Of a DNA stretch of 12,377 nt, positions 6,075 through 12,377 are shown one piece after another. Position 1 is the first letter of the stretch, and each line of letters starts with the position of its first letter. Position numbers and translations under genes: made by a program. Location: assembly GCA_023458915.1 (NCBI GenBank), contig JAEWWM010000069.1, positions 1-12,377 on the forward strand, given 5' to 3'. Source of the stretch: Bacillota bacterium. GTDB taxonomy: Bacteria; Bacillota; Clostridia; Oscillospirales; Acutalibacteraceae. Below the pieces are notes generated by a model, which saw only the letters and a program-made list of their open reading frames with translations, made no database searches and was not told the DNA's origin.

Positions 6075-9000
6075 ATGAGTAGTATACCTAAACTTGACGG
6101 CAGAGATTTTGATAAATTATTAAATGAAGTAAAAAGCCTAGCTAAAGAGTACACACCCGAGTGGAATTTTGATGAAAACAGCTCGGATTTTGGCGTTATT
6201 TTTGCTAAAGTGTTTTGCCGCATGATGGAAAGTACGATCAGTAGATATAATAAAACTTCCTACAACCATTATCTTGAATTTTTAAATATGCTTGGTACTC
6301 AGCTTCGCCATGCTGCGCCTGCGCAGGGGATGATAGTTGCAAAAGTGACGAGCGGTACTGATGGCACCTACATTGAAAAAGGAACTCAACTTTTTGCCGA
6401 TGCGGATACTGAAGACGGCATGGTTATTTACGAAACCCAAGATTTTCTTTCCGCAATAGATACTTCAATTAAAAGCATCTATTTTACGGAGCCGAGCACT
6501 GATTTTATAGGTCTTGCTTATGAAAATTTTGATGAAGATCCGGATAAAAAAGTTGGTTCATTTAGAATATTTGATAATTTATTTAGCAAAAACCTTCAGT
6601 GCCACGAGATATATTTCGGCGACGAAACCGTTTTTAATATGTCAAACACAGATGTCACATTTTCGTTTTACAATAATCTTTCCGCTAAAGGACAGGAACT
6701 TTTGCCTGGAATATTTTCTGACCCTCAAAATGTAATTTGGGAGTACTACAGCCATAAAAAGTGGTCCCCTGTGGATTTTATGGAAAAAACCGAAAATGGT
6801 GTGAGAATTAAATTTAAAGGAACGACAGAACTGTTCAAAATTTTAGATACACCTTCAAGGTTTATAAGATGTAGGTTTAAAAGAATCCCTGAGGAGGGCT
6901 TATCAGTTACAGGCATAAAATATAAGTCTTCTTCCGATGTTTTGGCAGCTGATAAACTTTTTTCTGACGATACTGAACTTTCTAAAAAAGATTTTTTCCC
7001 GTTCGGCGAACAGTATACAATGTATAACACTTTTTCGTTTTCATGCGATGAAGCATTTACGAAAAAAGGTGCTATAATTGAACTTTCAGCTCACGTTGAA
7101 TTTGTTAAAGTTAAGGTGGATTTTAAAAATCCCGCTAAAAAATATAAGTTCATGATGAGTGCCTTAGATTTTGCTGACATTGAGCCTGATAACATTCAAA
7201 TTGAAAAAGTAAAATGGGAATACTGGAATGGCACTGGTTGGGCAAAGCTTACTCCTGATGATGACTGCGAAGAATTTTTTAAGATAACCGAGACTAAAAA
7301 TATAAGTGAAGATAAAAATGAAAACAAACAGACAGAACGCACAATTAAATTTAAGTGCCCTGACAATCTTGAAAGAATTTCGATTGGTTCAGGTGAGGGA
7401 TATTTCATAAGAGCTAGAGTTTCAAAAATGCGCGACCAATTTGACTTTTATGCAAGTTACATTACGCCGTATATTCATGACATTCAAATTAAATATAATT
7501 ATGAGGGGGAAGGACATACTTTAAATGAAGTGTTTGTACGCTCGAATCTTAAAGAACATAAAACTGAACTTTCAAAGTCCGGAATTACGACAGTTTTAGA
7601 AAAATATCTTTGTGATTATCCTGCGATGTATATTTGCTTGACGGAACCCCTCGTTCAAGGCATGCTCCGGATTTTTGTTGATATTGAAGATGGCATCCAT
7701 CGATTTAATCCGCCACTTAAATGGGAATACTTAGCCGATGATAACAAAGGCGGCTACGAGTGGAAAGGCATAGACGTTGTTGATGGGACTGACGGTTTTT
7801 CGCACAGTGAGATTATAACTTTCATTGGGAAAAATAACTTTAAAGAGACGACCATTTTTGGCAAAACAGGATATTTTTTAAGGATAACGAATCCCGACGG
7901 AAGATACTCTGAAACCGAAGGTATGACAGGACGCTCAATTATTAACGATATAAAATTTAACGCTGTGAAAATAATTCAAAACGACACGAGAAACCCTGAA
8001 TACTTTTCCATAGCGCAGGACGAAGAAAATAAAGTTTGCAAGCTTTCTTATCCTAATGTTTCCGGTGTTTCGGCGTGGATAGATGAATTTTCTAAAATTT
8101 CCACGAACGAGCAGGAAAAATTTTTGAAAATGTCCTCTGAATTTGTTCAAGCTGAATATGATGATCTTGGTAAACTTGAAAAATTATGGGTTAAATGGGA
8201 ACCGGTTTCTAACATTGTTTCGTATGACATAAACGACAGAGTTTATGAAGTGGATTATTCTAAAGGCGAAGTGCTTTTTGGAAACGGCAGAAATGGCAAA
8301 ATTCCACCGGAGCAGTATAGTGAGAGCATAAAAATAAATTATTCTATATGTAATGGCGGCAAGGGAAATATTAATGCTCATAAGGTGAGAGATTTTGTGA
8401 ACATGCTGCCGAATATTGACTCGATATATAATCCGAGCCCGATTATGGGCGGAGTGGATATGGAGACTATTGATAATGCCGCGAGGCGAATGTTTGGGGG
8501 AATTTCCGGTGGCAATCGTTTGGTTTCGCTCTCAGATTTTGAAAATTCCATTTGCTTTAATGACAGAAATATTTATAAAGTTAAGTGCCTTTCACACACA
8601 AATGAAGATAGTGAAACGGAAACGGGCGTAACCTCAATAGCAGTTCTTCCAAGGGAGTTTATGCAGGGGTATGAAAAATTTCAGGGAATAAAAAATAGAA
8701 TTTGGGAGTTTTTAGACGAAAAAGCCCCGGCTACGCTTTCGGGTTCTTCGCGGCTTAGAATTTTTGAAGTCGGGTACGTTGAAACATCAGTTAGTGTTGA
8801 TGTTGTGGTCAGTGATTTTAACTCTTACCAAAGTGTGTACAGCGGTATAGAATCAAAGCTTAAAGAATTTTTAAATCCTGTTAGTGGAAATTTTTCAAAA
8901 AAAGGCTGGAAAATCGGCGAGTTCCCCAGAAAAGAATTTATATATAACTACATTAAAGCAGTTCCTAATATAAAGTGGATAAAAAATATAAACATATTCA

Positions 9001-9113
9001 CAAAGCTTATAACTCCGGATGGCAAAAAAGAACTTGACTTTGAAAAAATCAAAAATCAGCGGTTTATAGTTCCCGTTTTCGGTAAACCGGAGATAAACAT
9101 TACCGTTAATTAG
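6075..9113 (+). CDS. Large baseplate-J (gp6-like) wedge protein, Cis11/Afp11-like
   Basis: This is one of the two large wedge proteins that build the baseplate ring. I chose the ATG at 6075 because MSSIPKLDGRDF is a typical beginning for the family. An in-frame TTG at 6063 with GAAG four bases before it would add four residues, and a stop at 6054-6056 rules out anything longer. The N-terminus shows the usual pattern: YTPEW near residues 29-33, an F-x-x-x-x-E (M) helix, then YLEFLNMLGTQLRHAAPAQG and GTYIEKGTQLFADAD. The middle carries three copies of a W-E-Y module starting at W222, W381 and W550. Each closes with an aromatic-x-[IL]-Arg strand (R265, R446, R603). The C-terminal third has GGKGNINAHKV near residue 760, a GGVDMETIDNAARRMFGG helix and a SLSDFENSI segment, the gp6/J hallmarks. 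Residue numbers count from 6075. Confidence 0.92.
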   Translation: MSSIPKLDGRDFDKLLNEVKSLAKEYTPEWNFDENSSDFGVIFAKVFCRMMESTISRYNKTSYNHYLEFLNMLGTQLRHAAPAQGMIVAKVTSGTDGTYIEKGTQLFADADTEDGMVIYETQDFLSAIDTSIKSIYFTEPSTDFIGLAYENFDEDPDKKVGSFRIFDNLFSKNLQCHEIYFGDETVFNMSNTDVTFSFYNNLSAKGQELLPGIFSDPQNVIWEYYSHKKWSPVDFMEKTENGVRIKFKGTTELFKILDTPSRFIRCRFKRIPEEGLSVTGIKYKSSSDVLAADKLFSDDTELSKKDFFPFGEQYTMYNTFSFSCDEAFTKKGAIIELSAHVEFVKVKVDFKNPAKKYKFMMSALDFADIEPDNIQIEKVKWEYWNGTGWAKLTPDDDCEEFFKITETKNISEDKNENKQTERTIKFKCPDNLERISIGSGEGYFIRARVSKMRDQFDFYASYITPYIHDIQIKYNYEGEGHTLNEVFVRSNLKEHKTELSKSGITTVLEKYLCDYPAMYICLTEPLVQGMLRIFVDIEDGIHRFNPPLKWEYLADDNKGGYEWKGIDVVDGTDGFSHSEIITFIGKNNFKETTIFGKTGYFLRITNPDGRYSETEGMTGRSIINDIKFNAVKIIQNDTRNPEYFSIAQDEENKVCKLSYPNVSGVSAWIDEFSKISTNEQEKFLKMSSEFVQAEYDDLGKLEKLWVKWEPVSNIVSYDINDRVYEVDYSKGEVLFGNGRNGKIPPEQYSESIKINYSICNGGKGNINAHKVRDFVNMLPNIDSIYNPSPIMGGVDMETIDNAARRMFGGISGGNRLVSLSDFENSICFNDRNIYKVKCLSHTNEDSETETGVTSIAVLPREFMQGYEKFQGIKNRIWEFLDEKAPATLSGSSRLRIFEVGYVETSVSVDVVVSDFNSYQSVYSGIESKLKEFLNPVSGNFSKKGWKIGEFPRKEFIYNYIKAVPNIKWIKNINIFTKLITPDGKKELDFEKIKNQRFIVPVFGKPEINITVN

Positions 9114-9144
9114 AAAGTAAGCAGAAAGGCAGGTGTGAAGACAA

Positions 9145-11307
9145 ATGATAGAGCTTGAAAACCTCAATAACCGTTCATTGGAAGATATTTTAGATGAATC
9201 GAAGAAACAAATTATGTACTTAAGCACTGAATGGACGGATTTTCAAGAATCCGACCCCGGAATAACTTTAATCGAGCTTTTTTCATGGCTGAAATTTGTT
9301 CAGCATGAGTATTTAAATCGCCAGTTGCCGGGAGTAAAAATAAAATTTCTAAGACTTTTGGATGTCGCTATACACAAAAACAAAGGTTCAGAAGCTTTTT
9401 TAGAAGTTTCAAACGTAGACAGAGATGTAAATGTGCCGGTAAGAACCAAATGGGAATCCACCAACATGGTTTTTGAAAATATTCACCATCAAACTCTTAT
9501 GAAATCTAAAATACTAAGCGTTTCGTTTGAAAACCCCGAGTTTCCGTCTGAAGAGGATTATTATAAAATCGATGGCAGCAAAATTTTTTATCTTTTTGGT
9601 AAAGACATAAGCAGGAAAAACGACGAAACTGCGGTAAGGCGGTTCACAATAAATTTTGATTCAGAACTTCCCGAAAATTCGGTTATTAACCTTTATTTCT
9701 CAGTGCATACTAGCAGCGGGCTTAAAAGAAACTCCATTCGCCCAGTAGATAAATTTGAACCTATGGCAGAGGTAAAGTGGGAATATTACGGTGCTGAAAA
9801 CGGTAAAACTGGATGGTTTGAAGCGGAAATAATTAAAGATAACACTTATAACTTCCTTTTTTCAGGCGTAATTAAAATGAATTTCGGCGGGAAATCCGTT
9901 CCTTTTAAAGGTGAGTATAAGATTCGCGCTACCCTTATCTATGATGAATATGATTATCCCCCAAGGATTGATAAAATCCTCACAAATGTTTTTAGGGTAT
10001 GCCAGAATGATACAAAATGCGAAAATACAGTAATTAAAAAAGAGGAAGTTTCTGATAATCATACCTTTAAAGTGCGAAGCTATATGGCCATTTACGGAGA
10101 AAGTGATGTATATTATAAAAAGCATAACGGCTGGGTGAAAACTGACGTACCGACATTTAAACCTGACATAAATCAAGGCGAGCTTAATGTGAACGTTGGC
10201 GAAGTGTGGAAGCAGGTAAGAGATTTTAGTGATGACGAAGAAGTTTTTATGGTTGTGTCTTATGATAAAAAAATAGAAAACAAGCTTTGCCTTGGCAGTG
10301 GTACCGGAATTTCGGCTCAAACAGCCGAAATAAATGCAAAAGACATTTTAATGGACGGCTTTGAAATTATGATTAGTGAAAATATCGATGGGGAGGAAGT
10401 TTTTTATAAATGGGATAGCGTAAGGGATTTCTTTTCTTCGGGAAAGTATGACCGCCACTATGTTATAGAAAAAGAGGCAGATCTTATAATTTTCGGTGAC
10501 CACGACCACGGCATGGCGCCGCGAAAGGGTAGTGATAACATAAAAATCTGCTCACTTCGCTATACTTCTGGTGGAGATTCCAATACTAAAGAAGGCATGA
10601 TTACGAAAGTTTGCTCAAAAAACAAAATTTTAAAAAATGCCGGAATTGCTCAAATAACCCCTGCTACCGGTGGAATGGATGCAGAAACGTTGGATCACGC
10701 TGAAGCGAGAGCAGCAGATATTTTCAGTACCCCGGAGCGAGCAGTTACAGCTAGAGATTTTAAAAATATAGTCAAAAGAACCCCAGGGCTTATGTTCACG
10801 AATGTAAAAATTCTTCCAGGTTATATGCCTGGCGAAGATATAAGTACTCAAAACTGCGTGACCGTAGCAGTTCGGTGGAACAAAAAAGTAGGGCTAACTC
10901 TTCCCAAAAGTTTTGAAAAAAATATAATGAATCAAATTGATAAATACAGGTTGATAAATATGAAAGTTAAAGTTGTGAGCCCGGAGTATATTGGCTTAAT
11001 TATAGGCGGTGATATAACTGTAGATTCATTTTACCGCGAAAGCGATGGACTTATTGAAAAAGAAATTGAAAATTTTATTGAAGAAATAAATAGCGAACTC
11101 GGACAAACACTTCATTTTGGCGATCTTTTTGGAATGATAGATAGATTAAAATATGTTTCGCAACTTGAGAAATTAAGAATAACTCCCACAGGTAATTACG
11201 TTCAAAAAAATGTTTCCGAAGATGTGATTATTCCGCCAAATGGAGTTTATTATATTAAAAAAATAGATTTTAATTATATAAGAAGTTCAGAAATTTATAG
11301 TAGTTAG
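9145..11307 (+). CDS. Second baseplate-J wedge protein, Cis12/Afp12-like (TIGR02243-type)
   Basis: This is the partner wedge protein to the preceding gene. Residues 30-49 read WTDFQESDPGITLIELFSWL, the classic D-P-G-I-T-L-x-E-L-F-x-W-L signature of eCIS and phage baseplate proteins. It is followed by FLRLLD. One copy of the W-E-Y module seen three times in the neighbour occurs from W212 to R261 (WEYYGAENGKTGW, then GEYKIRATL). At about residues 508-545 comes TGGMDAETLDHAEARAA, then STPERAVTARDFKNI. This is the conserved J-domain helix and the R-A-V-T-x-x-D-F motif. The 720 residues make it shorter than its neighbour by nearly 300, roughly two W-E-Y modules. It starts 32 bases downstream behind AAAGGCAGGTGTGA (9124-9137). 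The call as a baseplate-J protein is firm; Cis12 rests on order and motifs. Confidence 0.93.
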   Translation: MIELENLNNRSLEDILDESKKQIMYLSTEWTDFQESDPGITLIELFSWLKFVQHEYLNRQLPGVKIKFLRLLDVAIHKNKGSEAFLEVSNVDRDVNVPVRTKWESTNMVFENIHHQTLMKSKILSVSFENPEFPSEEDYYKIDGSKIFYLFGKDISRKNDETAVRRFTINFDSELPENSVINLYFSVHTSSGLKRNSIRPVDKFEPMAEVKWEYYGAENGKTGWFEAEIIKDNTYNFLFSGVIKMNFGGKSVPFKGEYKIRATLIYDEYDYPPRIDKILTNVFRVCQNDTKCENTVIKKEEVSDNHTFKVRSYMAIYGESDVYYKKHNGWVKTDVPTFKPDINQGELNVNVGEVWKQVRDFSDDEEVFMVVSYDKKIENKLCLGSGTGISAQTAEINAKDILMDGFEIMISENIDGEEVFYKWDSVRDFFSSGKYDRHYVIEKEADLIIFGDHDHGMAPRKGSDNIKICSLRYTSGGDSNTKEGMITKVCSKNKILKNAGIAQITPATGGMDAETLDHAEARAADIFSTPERAVTARDFKNIVKRTPGLMFTNVKILPGYMPGEDISTQNCVTVAVRWNKKVGLTLPKSFEKNIMNQIDKYRLINMKVKVVSPEYIGLIIGGDITVDSFYRESDGLIEKEIENFIEEINSELGQTLHFGDLFGMIDRLKYVSQLEKLRITPTGNYVQKNVSEDVIIPPNGVYYIKKIDFNYIRSSEIYSS

Positions 11308-11363
11308 GATTATTGAACAGCTGGGTAAGAAACAGTAAAAATACCACAAAGTAAATATTTGTT

Positions 11364-11370
11364 AGGAGGG
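11364..11370 (+). promoter_or_regulatory. Ribosome binding site deciding a GTG start
   Basis: AGGAGGG lies 6 bases before the GTG at 11377. This is one of the strongest Shine-Dalgarno sequences in the window. With no ATG in the frame until residue 54 (within SGAFDSM), it fixes the start of the last gene on GTG. Confidence 0.8.
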
Positions 11371-11376
11371 AAATTT

Positions 11377-12377
11377 GTGGCGTCAGGAGCAAAAAGTTTT
11401 ATACTTAATAGAAAATTCGACTGGGAAAGTGTTGGCATAATTAAAAATCTGGAATTCGAAGATGACAAGCTTGTCTCTCAAAACAAAAGCGGGGAAAATG
11501 GGGTATACATTTCCGGCGCATTTGATAGCATGCAAGCAGAAACGGTTTGGCATCGTCTGCGTTTGGAAGTTGATGCTGCGCCTAATGTAATTTATAATCT
11601 AAGAGTTTACGCAAGCGATACTAAAGAAATTTTGATGCCCGATTTTGGCACTAAAAGACAAGCGAAAGTGAACATTGATAATTACATTTTAGGTTCCGAA
11701 ATAGATATAAATCGAAAAATTGATATGTTTGACTACATTGGCGCTAAACTTTACGAAAATCCGAATGATGTTTTACTTTATGGGTTTAAAGGACGATACT
11801 TATGGATTTGCCTTGAGGTTATAAATTACGACCGGGAAAAATTTAACATTAAATCATTAAAAATTGAGTTTCCGCAAGTGTCGTTTGTTGATTATTTACC
11901 TGAAATTTACCGTGAAGGTCAGGGGAAAGATTCTTTTTTGGCAAGGTTCGTGGGGATTTTTCAGTCAATGTATATTGATTTGGAAGATGAAATTGATTAT
12001 ACTCCTTTAAAATTTGATACCGACCGCACTTCGAAAGATTTTTTAAACTGGATAGCCGATTGGTTTTCGGTAAAAGATGCATCAATATGGGGTGAAAAGC
12101 GGCTGCGGCAGCTTATTAAAGAAGCTGTAAAAATATACAAAATGAAAGGCACGAAGCGAGCTATTGCTAAAATTGTACAAGAATATTCCGGAATCGAACC
12201 AATAATTGTTGAACAATTTGACGTTAAAGGCAATATGTATTATGATAAGCAAAAAGCGGTGGTCGAAAATTTATTCGGAAATAATGGGTATGTTTTTACT
12301 GTTATGATTTCCGAGAAATATATAAAAGATACCGAAAGTTATGTAGAACTTTTAAGAGTGATAAATGAAGTGAAACC
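11377..12377 (+). CDS. Phage tail protein, TIGR02242/tail protein I-like, N-terminal part (partial at window end)
   Basis: I translated this frame by hand from the GTG at 11377. It stays open for 333 codons to the window edge, so the 3' end is missing. The beginning is MASGAKSFILNRKFDWESVG. Residues 1 to about 168 look beta-rich and end in GFKGRYLWICLEV followed by IKSLKIEFPQVSFVDY, a lead-in I associate with this family. The tail-protein domain starts at about residue 173 with YLPEIYREG. It continues with FLARFVGIFQSMYIDLEDEI, DFLNWIADWFSV and W-G-E-K-R-L-R. The diagnostic YKMKGTKRA at 254-262 then precedes a Y-S-G segment. In eCIS loci such proteins follow the baseplate-J pair and are thought to belong to the outer baseplate or fibre attachment. 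The 69-base gap upstream holds only the ribosome binding site. Confidence 0.88.
   Translation, partial: MASGAKSFILNRKFDWESVGIIKNLEFEDDKLVSQNKSGENGVYISGAFDSMQAETVWHRLRLEVDAAPNVIYNLRVYASDTKEILMPDFGTKRQAKVNIDNYILGSEIDINRKIDMFDYIGAKLYENPNDVLLYGFKGRYLWICLEVINYDREKFNIKSLKIEFPQVSFVDYLPEIYREGQGKDSFLARFVGIFQSMYIDLEDEIDYTPLKFDTDRTSKDFLNWIADWFSVKDASIWGEKRLRQLIKEAVKIYKMKGTKRAIAKIVQEYSGIEPIIVEQFDVKGNMYYDKQKAVVENLFGNNGYVFTVMISEKYIKDTESYVELLRVINEVK

Noticed and set aside
9862..10320. A 152-codon reverse-strand open frame inside the Cis12-like gene
   Set aside because: It lies fully within a well-supported baseplate-J gene. It has no recognisable domain and I see no ribosome binding site upstream of it.
11313..11341. 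Possible sigma-A promoter: TTGAAC, 17-base spacer, TAAAAA
   Set aside because: Only four of six bases match in each box. Such matches are common in AT-rich DNA, and the flanking genes look like one operon.
1..12377. CRISPR array, tRNA, rRNA, insertion sequence or attachment site
   Set aside because: I saw no regularly spaced repeats, no tRNA-like cloverleaf, no transposase and no terminal inverted repeats. The window is filled by coding sequence.

Overview
This window is one continuous, single-strand run of nine genes, all on the + strand and open at both ends. It encodes the tail-tube end and baseplate of a contractile injection system. The gene set looks like the extracellular type (eCIS, relatives of Afp/PVC) rather than an ordinary prophage tail. 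The first gene is the C-terminal part of a gp19-like tube protein of the kind seen in eCIS. The last gene is a tail protein of the TIGR02242 kind. Two different baseplate-J (gp6-like) proteins stand side by side, as Cis11 and Cis12 do in eCIS loci. No capsid, terminase, portal or lysis gene is visible. The DNA is AT-rich, with many AAA, AAT and ATA codons, strong purine-rich ribosome binding sites (GGAGG, AGGTGGTGA), and one likely GTG start. That suggests a low-GC Bacillota (Clostridia-like) host, but the window holds no taxonomic marker, so this is tentative.

Layout. 1-428: end of a tube or tube-initiator protein with an unusual charged helical tail. 438-1058: a 206-residue coiled-coil protein of unknown role. 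1093-3495: an 800-residue protein of unknown role. It has ordinary base composition at both ends and an extremely AT-rich, Asn/Lys/Ile-rich middle. 3544-4707: hub (gpD/gp27-like). 4781-5551: central spike (gpV/gp5-like OB fold plus beta-helix). 5585-5971: gp25-like wedge/sheath-initiator protein. 6075-9113: large baseplate-J protein (Cis11-like). 9145-11307: second baseplate-J protein (Cis12-like). 11377 to the window end: TIGR02242-type tail protein, truncated by the window edge.

How they work together. The gp25-like and two baseplate-J proteins should form the wedges that surround the hub and spike and carry the first sheath ring. The tube protein stacks on the hub. The TIGR02242 protein probably sits at the wedge periphery. 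Spacing is short throughout (9 to 103 bases), most genes have their own ribosome binding site, and I see no terminator, so one long operon is likely.

The parts that do not follow the Afp/PVC plan are the most interesting. Hub and spike are separate genes rather than one VgrG-like fusion. No LysM-domain adaptor and no PAAR tip gene is present where Afp/PVC would have them. Their usual neighbourhood is instead occupied by the coiled-coil protein and the 800-residue mosaic protein, for which I recognise no family. No intergenic stretch exceeds 300 bases.
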